NCBI RefSeq assembly: GCF_001693485.1
Contig: NZ_MAXC01000001.1
Span: forward strand, 274,577-338,576
Origin: Bradyrhizobium sp. LMTR 3
GTDB taxonomy: Bacteria; Pseudomonadota; Alphaproteobacteria; Rhizobiales; Xanthobacteraceae
Length of the DNA stretch: 64,000 nucleotides
Reading direction: 5' to 3'
In this document: piece after piece, positions 19,885 through 29,800 of the stretch
How the letters are laid out: the number at the start of each line of letters is the position of its first letter
Position numbering within the stretch: the stretch's first letter is position 1
Translations under genes and position numbers: made by a program
The notes under the pieces: model-generated
The model's input: only the letters and a program-made list of their open reading frames with translations
Told to the model about the DNA's origin: nothing
Database searches by the model: none

Positions 19885-20382
19885 ATGAGCATCGGGCGTA
19901 TCATCAGGCATCTTCTCCAGCATCATTGGCGCCGCCGCCGCGATTTCCCGCCCGCCGTCTTGGCGAGGATCGAACAGGCGATCAAAGCGGGCGAGGCAAC
20001 TCATTCCGGGCAGGTCCGTTTCGTGGTCGAAGGCGCGCTCGACGGCGCGCCGCTGTTTCGCAACCAGCCGGCGCGTGAGCGGGCGCTGGACGTCTTTTCG
20101 CATTTGCGGATATGGGATACCGCCGACAATAACGGCGTGCTGATCTATCTCTTGCTCGCCGATCACGACGTCGAGATCGTCGCCGACCGCGGCATCAACG
20201 CCAAGGTCGGCGCTGAGGAGTGGGAGAAAATCTGCCGGCAGATCGAAACCGATTTCCGCGCCGGGCATTTCGAGCGGGGCGTGATCAGTGGCGTCCAGGC
20301 GGTGTCGCGCGAACTGGCGGCGCATTTTCCGAAGGCGGGCGGCGGGATGAACGAACTGCCGGATACGCCGGTGGTGCTGTAA
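19885..20382 (+). CDS. TPM-domain protein, soluble form
   Basis: The 165-residue protein lacks a signal peptide and starts with a basic stretch (LQHHWRRRRDFPPAVLARIE). The TPM core is visible in SGQVRFVVEGALDG, ADHDVEIVADRGINAKVG and EWEKICRQIETDF. It is the third gene of the lemA operon and follows the membrane-bound TPM gene almost without a gap. A hairpin terminator lies about 190 bases downstream. Its role is unknown; co-occurrence suggests one envelope complex. Confidence 0.85.
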   Translation: MSIGRIIRHLLQHHWRRRRDFPPAVLARIEQAIKAGEATHSGQVRFVVEGALDGAPLFRNQPARERALDVFSHLRIWDTADNNGVLIYLLLADHDVEIVADRGINAKVGAEEWEKICRQIETDFRAGHFERGVISGVQAVSRELAAHFPKAGGGMNELPDTPVVL

Positions 20383-20800
20383 CTCGCTACCGCTGCCCTA
20401 AACCCTTGGATAGTTGGCGCCATCCGTTTCCATAGTGGGAGGCTACCTTTGGACGGGTTGGCCATACCTGCATGCAATGGCATCAGCCGGCGCTGGGTGT
20501 TACCGATAATGCAGCAAGCGGAATGCAAAGCAACGGAACCGGACCTGCGAGCCGGCAGTTGCAAGACAAGGTCGGCGGCGTAACGCCCGCCGGCCTTTTT
20601 CTTGAGTGGTGAGTGAACTGCTCGACATTGTGCGATTCAAGGGGCGCGGCGGCCGGCTGCTTCAGCAATGGGCCTTCCCTCGCCGCGTCAAGCGATAGCG
20701 ACAAAGCAATTCATTCTTTCCGGGGCGGCGCGCAATGGATTGCTTCCGCCTTCGCTCTTTGAGCTATGGCGGACAAGTCGCTGGCGCTTGCAATGACGGG
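20383..20800. other. Intergenic region downstream of the lemA-TPM operon
   Basis: The 418-base gap holds a strong hairpin terminator (20570-20602) and, near 20730-20800, a decayed copy of the gcaatccat-type palindrome seen at 35093 and 45729. A 46-codon frame from 20472 runs into the terminator and has no ribosome site, so I do not call it as a gene. Confidence 0.45.
20570..20602 (+). terminator. Rho-independent terminator
   Basis: A stem of about nine pairs (ggtcggcgg against ccgccggcc) closes a short loop and is followed by tttttctt. It would stop transcription from the lemA-TPM operon. Confidence 0.7.
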
Positions 20801-21610
20801 TCAGTCGTCGAGCTTGTTGAGGTCGCGCACCGACTGCATGACCGGCTCGAAATTCGCTCGCGCATCCAGCGCGTCGAATAATTGCGCGGTGTCCGACAAC
20901 AATCCATGCGAGCGCTGGATCGCGATCCGCACGTCCTCCTGCGGCGTATCGGACAGCCGTCCGTGGCCCGACAGCAGGATCTTCGAGTTCAGGCCCTTCA
21001 GCCGCTCCAGCGACTGGATGTAGTCGGCAATGCTGCCGGAACCGAACACGCCGCCCATCACGCCGCCGGGCATCAGCGTATCGGAGGCGAACAACAGTCC
21101 CTTGTCCTGGTCGAACAGCGTGATGCAGGCCGAGGTGTGGCCTGGCGTGTGCATCACGTTGAGGCGGAAATTGCCGAGGTCGATCAGATTGCCTTCCTCG
21201 AGCCAGAGATCGATGTTGATCGGCACGTTCGGCTCGTTGAACATCTTGCGCAGCATTGAGAAGTCGTCGCGCAGCATGATTTTGTTGGCGGCGAGCCTGT
21301 GCGCGGCGATGAAGGCGCGGCCGTGGAAATGATAGGCCGCGCCGATGTGGTCGAGATGCTCGTGGCTCAGCACCACCATATCGACATCGTCGGGCTTCAC
21401 CCCGATGTGATCGAGGGACGTCAGCAGGTGCGGATAGTTCGAGGACAGCCCGACATCGATCAGGATGGTGCGCGAGCTTCCGCGCACCAGATAGGCGTTC
21501 GCCCCACGGTTCTTGAAACGGACCTGATAGACGTCTTCGGCAGCCTGGATCAGCGTACAGACGTCGCCCTCGAGCAGCGTCTTGAACGGGCTTGGTCTGC
21601 GCTCGCTCAT
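20801..21610 (-). CDS. Metallo-beta-lactamase fold hydrolase
   Basis: The 269-residue protein has the metal-binding signature HEHLDH (in VVLSHEHLDHIGAAYHF), a further His in HTPGHTSACI, the bridging Asp in LFASDTLMPGG and a last His in LLSGHGRLSDT. This is the binuclear-metal hydrolase fold that covers glyoxalase II, lactonases and related esterases; the substrate cannot be told. Its ATG overlaps the stop of the upstream cyclic-nucleotide-binding gene (ATGA), so the two are translationally coupled and probably work together. Confidence 0.85.
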   Translation of the reverse strand: MSERRPSPFKTLLEGDVCTLIQAAEDVYQVRFKNRGANAYLVRGSSRTILIDVGLSSNYPHLLTSLDHIGVKPDDVDMVVLSHEHLDHIGAAYHFHGRAFIAAHRLAANKIMLRDDFSMLRKMFNEPNVPINIDLWLEEGNLIDLGNFRLNVMHTPGHTSACITLFDQDKGLLFASDTLMPGGVMGGVFGSGSIADYIQSLERLKGLNSKILLSGHGRLSDTPQEDVRIAIQRSHGLLSDTAQLFDALDARANFEPVMQSVRDLNKLDD

Positions 21611-21981
21611 GAACCGCCCGCGGCTCGGAAGGCGACCGTGTTGGAGGCCCGCAGGCGCTTGCTGAGCGCATCCATGATCATCAGCGCAAAGGCAGGCTGC
21701 TGGCTCACCAGGTAGACGAAGCGGGCGTGATTTATGCGCATCACGCGGGTGTGTGGGGTGGCCGCAATGGCGGTTGCCGAACGCGCCGAGCCGTCGATGA
21801 CCGCCATCTCGCCGAAGAACTCGCCCTTGCCGAGCGTGACGATCACGGTCTTGCTGGCGCCGTTCATCTTGGCGATCTCGACCTTGCCGTCGAGCACGAC
21901 GAACAGTTCCCGCCCGGTCGAGCCTTCCTCAAAAATGACGTCATCTACATCAAACTCGTTGATGCATTTCTCGATGGTCAT
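21607..21981 (-). CDS. Cyclic nucleotide-binding domain protein, 124 aa
   Basis: The product is a single Crp-type cyclic nucleotide-binding domain: EEGSTGRELFVVLDGKVEIA, LGKGEFFGEMAVIDGSARSA (the phosphate-binding cassette with FGEMA and an Arg-Ser-Ala end) and a C-terminal helix. There is no DNA-binding domain, so it is a stand-alone sensor or anti-partner protein. The start ATG at 21981 follows caggggg; the longer frame to 22056 has no better site. It overlaps the next gene, a metallo-hydrolase, by four bases. Confidence 0.85.
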   Translation of the reverse strand: MTIEKCINEFDVDDVIFEEGSTGRELFVVLDGKVEIAKMNGASKTVIVTLGKGEFFGEMAVIDGSARSATAIAATPHTRVMRINHARFVYLVSQQPAFALMIMDALSKRLRASNTVAFRAAGGS

Positions 21982-22221
21982 GGTGGCCCCCTGCCTTTCT
22001 GGCTGGTCGGTTGCGTCCATGTTAGTCGGGAAAAGAGCCGGCGCAAACGGAACCACGGATGCCGCAGGGCAGCATGGGAGAGGCTGGACCGGGATGGCTG
22101 ACGTGTATCAGGCCAAAACCGGACCGGATGAGTTCCTAAAATTTCGGTAAGGCGCGAGCCGGTAACGATTTGGCAAGCAATAAAAGTTACCAAATGGTCA
22201 ATCAATTCTGGAGAATCCAAC

Positions 22222-23214
22222 GTGAGCGATCAGCAGTCCCAGCCCAGCAGCGGTGAAACCGGAACCCTTGGTGCCGGGCCAGCCGCGCCTGACAAGCCGG
22301 CGCCGAGCGAGCCGGTAACCGCCGCGGCTGAGGTCGAGCCCGTGAGACTGGCGCCCGAGCAGGAAGAGACCGCCCCGAAGCCAGACGCGCCCAAGGTGGA
22401 CGCCGTCAACATGGAAGCGCCAAAGGTCGAGGCGCCAAAGGTTGATGCTCCCAAGATCGACGCCGTAAAGCCGGAAGCGCCGCGCTTCCCCGGCAATGTG
22501 ACAATCATGTCGCCTGGCGACCGCGTCGGCACTGAGACGAAGGCTGCGCCGTCGGAGGCATCGTCCGGCAAGCGCAGGATCGGGGCCATGGCCGCCGTCG
22601 TGGCGCTGGCAACGGTGGCGGGGGCGCTCGGTGGCGCCCTGGCGACCACAGGCGTTGGAAAGTTGATGGCCGGAGATTCGACCCAGGCGTCGGCGAAGGA
22701 CAGCGCCCTCGAAGCCTCGGTGGCGCGGCTCGATGCCGAGATCGGTGCACTGAAGGCGAGCCTGGAGCAGACGTCCAAGACGACGACAGGCCAGTTCAAC
22801 AAGGCCAGCGATCGCCTCGACAAGGTTGAAAAGGCCCAGGCCGAGCCCGCCGCCAAACTCGCCAAGCTCAGCGAGACCGTCGACAAGCTCCGCGCCACCC
22901 AGGCCTCCGCAACGACCGCTGCGGCCGCGCCGGCCCCTGCAAAGGACGTGACCGGCTCGGTGCCGCAGCAGGTTGCGGCCGCAGCGCCAGCACCCGCGGC
23001 TCCGCCCAAGCCTGAAGTCGCCCGGCTGCCGACCGTCGAAGGCTGGGTATTGCGCGATGTCGGCAATGGCAGCGCGCTGATCGAGAGCCGCCGCGGCATG
23101 TATGAGGTCTATGCCGGCGACCCCGTGCCCGGTCTCGGCCGGGTCGACGCCATTCGCAAGCAGGACGGCCGCTGGGTGGTCGTGACCAGCAAGGGCCTGA
23201 TCGTCGCGCGATAA
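22222..23214 (+). CDS. Hypothetical single-pass membrane protein with Pro/Ala/Lys repeats and coiled coil
   Basis: The protein of 330 residues starts with GTG preceded by ctggagaat. Its first 115 residues are low complexity, with a degenerate repeat of the form APKVDA/APKVEA (about residues 53-80). One membrane helix follows (MAAVVALATVAGALGGALA, about 122-140), then a coiled coil (ASVARLDAEIGALKASLEQT) and a Pro/Ala linker. The last 65 residues form a compact domain (VEGWVLRDVGNGSALIESRR, ending RWVVVTSKGLIVAR). The layout suggests an inner-membrane protein with a periplasmic coiled coil and a C-terminal sensor-like domain. Function is not known to me. Confidence 0.75.
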   Translation: MSDQQSQPSSGETGTLGAGPAAPDKPAPSEPVTAAAEVEPVRLAPEQEETAPKPDAPKVDAVNMEAPKVEAPKVDAPKIDAVKPEAPRFPGNVTIMSPGDRVGTETKAAPSEASSGKRRIGAMAAVVALATVAGALGGALATTGVGKLMAGDSTQASAKDSALEASVARLDAEIGALKASLEQTSKTTTGQFNKASDRLDKVEKAQAEPAAKLAKLSETVDKLRATQASATTAAAAPAPAKDVTGSVPQQVAAAAPAPAAPPKPEVARLPTVEGWVLRDVGNGSALIESRRGMYEVYAGDPVPGLGRVDAIRKQDGRWVVVTSKGLIVAR

Positions 23215-23234
23215 CGGCACGACAAACGAGCAGC

Positions 23235-23269
23235 AAGGCGCTTCACGGCGATGTGAAGCGCCTTTTTTC
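23235..23269 (+). terminator. Rho-independent terminator
   Basis: A perfect 12-bp stem (aaggcgcttcac against gtgaagcgcctt) with a six-base loop is followed by a T run. It ends the transcript of the coiled-coil membrane protein gene 20 bases upstream. Confidence 0.88.
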
Positions 23270-23304
23270 TTGAATAGACCTCTTTGCGCGGTGTTAGTTG
23301 CGAC

Positions 23305-24807
23305 ATGAGCCGCGCGCCACGATTTCTCGCCATCTTGTTTGCTCTGCTGTGTGGCGTTTCGTCGGCGCATGCGGCACAAGATGCTGCGCTTGAGCGCGGT
23401 GCCGCCATCACCGATCCCGCGACGTTGCGCGAACTCGATGGCGGAAAATTTCGCCTGGACCGCATGCTGGTGCCGGAGCGGTCGGCGGATACACCGCTTG
23501 CCAACAGCGAGTTGTTCGCCTTGCCATCGATGGCGGCGGTCCGGCAGGCGATCGACGGCGAGTTCGATCGCTATATCGCGCGGCATCACGCGAGCCTGCC
23601 GAAGGAGACGATCGGCGTCGGCGAGGGCTTTGATTTCCAATTGTTCGACCGCACGCTGCTCTATTCGCAAGAGACGCGGTTCGTGCTGGCCGGCATTGTC
23701 AATCGCATGGACCGCACTTTCACCGCGGAAGCAAGTTGTGGCGAGATACGCCTGATTTACCGCCTGACGCGGATCAACAAGGCGGCGGGTGACGATGCGG
23801 TGCCGCCGCGGCTGCCGATGACGCTGAACCTCGTGCTGAAGGCAAGAGGCGAGGGGGCGGCGATCGCATGTTCCGAAATTGCCAAGCGCTGGCTCGGCGG
23901 AGAGCCGTCGGCTAGCGACGGCCCGCTCGATCTGATCGACTATCAGAATATCGACCGCATCGAGACCAATCTCCAGATCGCGCACGCGCCGAAATCCTCG
24001 GTCCGCGAATTCCGTACCGATTATCTGCTGAAGGTGTTTCGCTACGACCGGCAAGCGCGGGCGTTCGTGGAATCGCCGATGGAGAACCAGATCGACCGTG
24101 CGCGCCTTCTGGCGGACGATGGCCTCAAGCGCGAGTTCAGGGCATGGCTGCTCGATCCCGTCAATCTCGTCGCGTTCGATCGTGGCACCGTGCTGATCCC
24201 GGAAAAATTCCTCGCGCATGGCGCGATCGCGCCAACGCCGGTGGGATTCGATCCGTCGGACCTGGAGCCGGAATTCGGGCTGGTGCAGGGAGAGGGCGCC
24301 GTGTTCAGCGACGCTGACGTGGTGGCGGCGCTAAGGAGAGCCACGGAAGGCGGCGCGAAGCTGCACAATATCCGCTCGCTTGCCGGGTTCGAACGACGCC
24401 TCAACGACGTGACCTGTTCCGGCTGCCATCAGACGCGCGGCATCGGTGGTTTTCATTTCCCCGGCGTCGACTGGATGGCTCACAAGCCTTCGAATACAAC
24501 CGTCGTGCCGGCATCGCCGCATTTCTTCGGTGACCAGATCCGCCGCCGCGATATTCTTGAAAGCCTGCGCGACGGCAAGCCGCCGGACTATTCGCGCGGA
24601 TTTGCCAGCCGTCCGCAGTTGCGCGGCAGCACCGAACTCGCCGGCAGCAACTATTACGACGGCTGGGGCGCGCATTGCTATGTGCAGGGCAAGCCGTCCG
24701 CCAACAATGACACGAGTTTCCGCGACTGGACCTGCGCCGAAGGGCTGACCTGTCAAGCCGCCGGCAAGATCTCGCGCATCGGCATGTGCTTCGTCAAAAG
24801 CCGCTAG
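23305..24807 (+). CDS. Secreted protein with one c-type heme motif, function unknown
   Basis: The protein of about 500 residues starts at ATG 23305 with a signal peptide (APRFLAILFALLCGVSSAHA). It contains a single CxxCH heme-attachment motif (DVTCSGCHQTRGIGGFHFPG, about residues 371-390) and several further cysteines near the C-terminus (HCYVQG, DWTCAEGLTCQA, MCFVKS), which could form disulfides. The rest is one large domain without a motif I recognise. A periplasmic heme protein is likely, but there is no neighbouring cytochrome maturation or oxidase gene. It lies between a terminator and a convergent GST gene, so it is probably transcribed alone. Confidence 0.75.
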   Translation: MSRAPRFLAILFALLCGVSSAHAAQDAALERGAAITDPATLRELDGGKFRLDRMLVPERSADTPLANSELFALPSMAAVRQAIDGEFDRYIARHHASLPKETIGVGEGFDFQLFDRTLLYSQETRFVLAGIVNRMDRTFTAEASCGEIRLIYRLTRINKAAGDDAVPPRLPMTLNLVLKARGEGAAIACSEIAKRWLGGEPSASDGPLDLIDYQNIDRIETNLQIAHAPKSSVREFRTDYLLKVFRYDRQARAFVESPMENQIDRARLLADDGLKREFRAWLLDPVNLVAFDRGTVLIPEKFLAHGAIAPTPVGFDPSDLEPEFGLVQGEGAVFSDADVVAALRRATEGGAKLHNIRSLAGFERRLNDVTCSGCHQTRGIGGFHFPGVDWMAHKPSNTTVVPASPHFFGDQIRRRDILESLRDGKPPDYSRGFASRPQLRGSTELAGSNYYDGWGAHCYVQGKPSANNDTSFRDWTCAEGLTCQAAGKISRIGMCFVKSR

Positions 24808-24839
24808 TCTAGCGATACGCAAGGTCACTTGACGCACGA

Positions 24840-25487
24840 TTATTTGGCGTAATGCGTCAAGCGCTTGCCGGGCAACAGATCATAGGCCGATTTCCAGCCG
24901 GGCAGTTGCGCCATGCGTCCGAGCCAGGCGTTGATCGCGGGATGGCTCACAGCCCAATCATATCCGGTCTCGTCGGCGGGATAATGCAGATAGGCCATCA
25001 TGGAAATGTCGGCCACCGTCGGCCGTTCGCCGATCGCGAATGCATTGTTCTGCATGTGCTGTTCGAGGATCGACAGGAAATCGTCGAGCCGCCTGCGGAA
25101 ATGTTTCAGCACGTGCTCGTCCGGCGACGGCGTGAAGGTGCGGAAATAGCGGTAGGTCGCCATGTAGCCAGTGAGCTTGTGGTTGTCCCAGAACAGCCAG
25201 CGCAGCAGTTCGAACTCCTGCTGCTCGGTCTCACCACCGAACCGGCCGAATTGCTTTGCCAGCTTGAGCAGGATCGGCGCGGTCTGGGTGAGACGCTCGC
25301 CATCCACTTCGAGCACCGGAATTTCGCCCATCGGATTGACGTCGCGCCGCCATTCCGGCGTGCGCGTGACGCCACCGCCGAAATCGGTCCAGACCGGCTC
25401 GAATGTCTGCCCGCACAGCGTGAGCATCAGCGCGAGCTTGTAGCTGTTTCCGGATTCCGGGAAGTAATGCAGGCGATAGCTGGGCAT
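24840..25487 (-). CDS. Glutathione S-transferase family protein
   Basis: The 215-residue protein has the two GST domains: an N-terminal thioredoxin-like part (YRLHYFPESGNSYKLALMLT, with cis-Pro in MGEIPVLEVDGERLTQTAPI) and a helical C-terminal part (FAIGERPTVADISMMAYLHY carries the conserved N-capping box and Asp). The active residue is probably a Ser or Tyr near the N-terminus. GSTs conjugate glutathione to electrophiles; the substrate is unknown. It lies 11 bases downstream of a CoA transferase gene and is likely co-transcribed with it. Confidence 0.88.
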   Translation of the reverse strand: MPSYRLHYFPESGNSYKLALMLTLCGQTFEPVWTDFGGGVTRTPEWRRDVNPMGEIPVLEVDGERLTQTAPILLKLAKQFGRFGGETEQQEFELLRWLFWDNHKLTGYMATYRYFRTFTPSPDEHVLKHFRRRLDDFLSILEQHMQNNAFAIGERPTVADISMMAYLHYPADETGYDWAVSHPAINAWLGRMAQLPGWKSAYDLLPGKRLTHYAK

Positions 25488-25498
25488 GGCTCGTTACC

Positions 25499-26704
25499 TC
25501 ACGCCACTGCGCCGGCGGCGCGCAGCTTGCCGATTGCCGCCTCGTCATAGCCGGCGTTGCGCAGGATTTCGTCGCTGTGCTCGCCGATGCCGGGCGGCTT
25601 GCGCGGCTGGACCTTGCGGCTGCCGTCGACCCAGATCGGGCTGTTGATCGTGAGCATGGTGTCGTTTTCGAACGGCACCAGTACCTCGTTCTCGATCATC
25701 TGCCTGTCATTCGGAATATCGTCGAGGATGCCGACCACGCCGAATACCAGGCCGTTGCCGTCGAGGATCTTGCGCCATTCCGCAAGGTCCTTGGTCACAA
25801 ACGTCTCGTCGAAAATCTTGATCAGCTCAATCGACCGAGCATGACGGTCCTTCTTGGTCTCGAAGCGGGGATCGGTGATGAGATCCTCGCGGCCAAGGCA
25901 GCGCGCCAGCGTCGGCCATTGCCGGTCCTCGTTGAGCAGGGAGAGGATCAGCCAGCGTCCGTCCTTGCACTGGTAGTGGTTGGTCACCGCGTTCAGCGCG
26001 CGCTCGCGCGGGCGGCGTTCGCCGAACTTCGCGCCGACCAGTTTGGCTTGCGCCAGCACTGAAGCGGCCCAGACGCCATTGGCCATCAGGTTGGAGCTGA
26101 CATGCGAGCCCTTGCCGGTGCGCTCGCGCTTGTAGAGCGCGGTGACGATCGCGCCGTAAAACGCCATCGCGCATGGGTGGTCGCCCATGCCGGCGATCGA
26201 GCGTGCCGGCGTCGTATGTTCGTCCGCCCGCACCAGGTCCATCAGGCCGGAGCGCGCCCAATAGGCATTGGAGTCGAAGCCGGGCTTGTTGGCTTCCTCG
26301 CCCTTCTCGCCATAGCCGGTGAACGAGGCGTAGATCAGGCGCTCGTTGTGGGGTGCCAGATGCTCGTGGGTGATGCCGAGCCGTTGGCGCACCTGCGGCG
26401 GATAGTTGGTGATAAAGACGTCGGCCTGGGCGGCGAGGCAATGCAGCACCGCCTGTCCCTCGGGCTTGGAGAGATCGAGCGCAAGGCTCCGCTTGTTGCG
26501 CGCCTCCAGCATCCACGCGAAATTATGCTCGCTATGCGGGTAGCCCGGTAAATTCGGCAGATTGCGATAGGGATCGCCGGCGCCGGGCGGCTCGATCTTG
26601 ATCACGTCGGCGCCGAAATCCGACAGCACGGTGGCGGCCGCGGGCGCAGCGATGAAGCTCGCGCAATCCAGAACCTTGAGGCCGTCGAAGATACCCTTTT
26701 CCAT
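25499..26704 (-). CDS. Class III (CaiB/BaiF) CoA transferase family protein
   Basis: The 401-residue protein shows the family hallmarks LKVLDCASFIAAPAAATVLS, GADVIKIEPPGAGDPYR, RNKRSLALDLSKPEGQAVL and SIAGMGDHPCAMAFYGAIV. Such enzymes move CoA between carboxylic acids. At the position of the catalytic Asp of formyl-CoA transferase I read GKGSHVSSNLMANGVW, where Ala or Asn stands instead, so activity or mechanism may differ. ATG 26704 is chosen; the frame to 26812 reaches the stop of putA without a better site. A GST gene follows and putA precedes, all on the minus strand. Confidence 0.85.
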   Translation of the reverse strand: MEKGIFDGLKVLDCASFIAAPAAATVLSDFGADVIKIEPPGAGDPYRNLPNLPGYPHSEHNFAWMLEARNKRSLALDLSKPEGQAVLHCLAAQADVFITNYPPQVRQRLGITHEHLAPHNERLIYASFTGYGEKGEEANKPGFDSNAYWARSGLMDLVRADEHTTPARSIAGMGDHPCAMAFYGAIVTALYKRERTGKGSHVSSNLMANGVWAASVLAQAKLVGAKFGERRPRERALNAVTNHYQCKDGRWLILSLLNEDRQWPTLARCLGREDLITDPRFETKKDRHARSIELIKIFDETFVTKDLAEWRKILDGNGLVFGVVGILDDIPNDRQMIENEVLVPFENDTMLTINSPIWVDGSRKVQPRKPPGIGEHSDEILRNAGYDEAAIGKLRAAGAVA

Positions 26705-26812
26705 AGTGCCGCCGCTCCGTGTGGCTTGTTGATTTTTTTCGTGGGTCGGAATTACCGCCAGCGAAAGCTGGAATTCGGATGCCATTTGGCCCATGTGGGG
26801 TGGGTGATGCAA

Positions 26813-29800
26813 CTACTCGCCGCCAGACATCAGTGCTGCATTTCCGCCGGCAGCCGCCGTGTTGATGGTCACCGTCTGCTCGGTTGCAAAACGCGCCAGA
26901 TAATGCGGCCCGCCGGCCTTGGGCCCGGTGCCGGATAGCCCGTGGCCGCCGAACGGCTGCACGCCGACGACGGCGCCGATCATGTTACGGTTGACGTAGA
27001 TGTTGCCGACCTGCAGGCGCTCGATCGTGTCTTCCACCGTATCGTCGATCCGGGAATGGATGCCGAGGGTGAGCCCATAGCCGGAGCGCTCGACCGATTG
27101 CAGAACCTCGTCGAACCGGTCGGCGCGGTAGCGCACCACATGCAGCACCGGACCGAAGACTTCTTCCGTGAGCTGACCGGCATCGGACAGTTCAAAAATA
27201 TGCGGCGCGACGTAATTGCCTTGTGGTGCGTGACCCGCAAAGTGCACCCGGGCTTCTTTCTTCATCCTTTCGATATGCGCGTCCAGCCGTTGCTTGGCCT
27301 CGGCATCAATCACCGGTCCGATATGAGTGGCCGGATCGCAGGGGTCGCCGATGACGAGTTCGCGCGCCGCGCCCGCGATCATCTCGATCACGCGGTCGGC
27401 GACGTCGTCCTGCAGGAACAACAGCCGCAGGGCCGAGCAGCGCTGGCCGGCGGAACGGAATGCCGAGGTCACGACGTCGTCGGCGACCTGTTCGGGCAGC
27501 GCGGTGGCGTCGACGATCATCGCGTTGATGCCGCCGGTCTCGGCGATCAGCGGCACAAGCGGCCCGTCCTTAGCGGCGAGCGCGCGATTGATCGTGCGCG
27601 CCACCTCGGTCGAGCCGGTAAAGACAACACCGGCGATATCGGGATGCGCCACCAGCGCGCCGCCGATCCGGCCGTCGCCGGCCACCAGATGCAGCGCTGA
27701 TGCCGGCACGCCGGCTTCGTGCAACAGCCTGATGGCTTCAGCCGCAATCAGCGGCGTCTGTTCGGCCGGCTTCGCAACGACCGCGTTGCCCGCCATCAAT
27801 GCCGCCGTGACCTGTCCGAGGAAGATCGCGAGCGGAAAATTCCACGGCGAGATCGCGACGAAGACGCCGCGGCCGCGCAGACGGAGCATATTGCTCTCGC
27901 CGGTCGGCCCCGGCAGCGGCTTGCCTTCGCCGAACAGCTCGCGTCCCTGCGCCGCATAGTAGCGGCAGAAGTCCACGGCTTCGCGGACTTCCGATACCGA
28001 ATCGTCCAGCGTCTTGCGGCCCTCTCGTTGCAGCAGGGCGATGAAATGCGCCGCGCGGGATTCCAATAGGTCAGCGGCCGTTTTCAGCACCGCTGCGCGT
28101 GTCGTGGCCGGCGTTCTGCTCCAATTCGTGAAGCCGGCGCGTGCGGCCGATACCGCCGCATTCGCCTCCATCTCCGTCGCATCCGCAATGCTTCCGGATG
28201 CGGGCAGTCGTTCCGCAGCGATGGCCGAGACGAGTTTGCTCAACGCCGCGCGTTCACCGAATTCGATTCCGTGAGAGTTTTTTCGTTGCGGCCCATAGAG
28301 GTCGCGCGGCAGCGGGATATTCGGATGTCTGGCATTATCGGCGCTGCCGACGATATCAGCCGGGCGCCGCAGCAATTGCGAGACCGGCACCGCCTCGTCG
28401 GCGGCGAGCGCGACAAAGGATGAATTGGCGCCGTTCTCCAGCAATCGCCGCACCAGGTAGGCGAGGAGGTCGCGGTGGCTGCCGACCGGCGCGTAGGTGC
28501 GATGAGCGATATCGGGACGGTCCTCGCCGAGCTTTGCATAGAGCGCTTCACCCATGCCGTGCAGGCGCTGGAATTCGAATCCGCTCTGCTCCGTTGCCAG
28601 TTCGAGGATGGTCGCGACCGTCAGCGCATTGTGGGTGGCGAACTGCGGAAATATCCGCGGCCGCAGCGCCAGCAATTGCTTTGCGCAGGCAACGTAGTTC
28701 AGGTCCGTCATCGCCTTGCGGGTGAATACGGGATAGCCGTCGAGCCCGCGTTCCTGCGCGCGCTTGATCTCGGTGTCCCAATAGGCGCCCTTGACCAGCC
28801 GCACCATCATGTTGCGGTCGAGGCTGCGTGCGAGACGATCGACGTAATCGATCACGTCACTGGCCCGTTTCTGATAGGCCTGGATCGCGAGGCCAAATCC
28901 GTCCCAGCCGGCAAGCGAGGGATCAGCGAAAGCGGCCGCGATCACGTCGAGCGACAATTCCAGCCGGTCCGCTTCCTCGGCATCAACGGTGAAATTGAGA
29001 TCATAGGCTTTGGCTTGCCTGGCGAGGTCGATCAGCCGAGGGACCAGTTCGCTCATCACCCGCGCCCGGCTTACCGCCTCGAAGCGGGGATGCAGTGCCG
29101 AGAGCTTGACCGAGATGCCGGGCCGGTCGGGCAGGGGACGGTCATCGGCCGTGTGGCCGATCGCCTCGATGGCGCTGGCATAGGAAGTGAAGTAGCGCGC
29201 GGCGTCGTCGGCAGTGCGGGCGCCTTCGCCGAGCATGTCGAAGGAGTAGCGTTGCTGGCGCGCGGAATGCGGTTGCGCCCGCGACAGCGCCGCCTCGATG
29301 GTCTCGCCGAGCACGAAATGATTGCCCATCAGCCGCATCGCCTGCCGCGTTGCCGCCCGCACGGCGGGTGCGCCCAGCCGCTTGGTCAGCCGCCCGATGG
29401 TGCCCTGCGGGGTCTCACCGGGCTGGATCACGCGGGCCGACATGCCGAGCGCCCACGCCGAGGCGTTGACCAGGAAGGCGCTCGACCTGGTTTCATGATG
29501 GACGAAATCGCCCTGGCCGAGCTTGTCCTCGATGAACTGGTCGGCGGTACGGGCGTCCGGGACCCGCAACAGCGCTTCCGCCAGCACCATCAGCGCCAGC
29601 CCCTCCTTGGTCGACAGCGCGAACTCGCGCAGCATGTCCTCGACCCCGCCGAGCGGATCGTCATTGGCCCTGATGGCCTTGATCAGCGCAGTCGCTGCGC
29701 GATCGATGCGCCGCTCCTGCGCCGCGTCCAGCCGCGCGGCCTGGAGCAGGCGGGCGGCCAGCGCGCGGTCATCGGGCGCGTAGGGCGCGCTGAAGGGTGG

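Noticed and set aside
20472..20612. A 46-codon frame downstream of the TPM genes
   Set aside because: No ribosome site, and it runs through the terminator hairpin.
22198..24219. A 673-residue minus-strand frame over the coiled-coil and heme-protein genes
   Set aside because: It spans two genes and a terminator and is low complexity; an antisense shadow.
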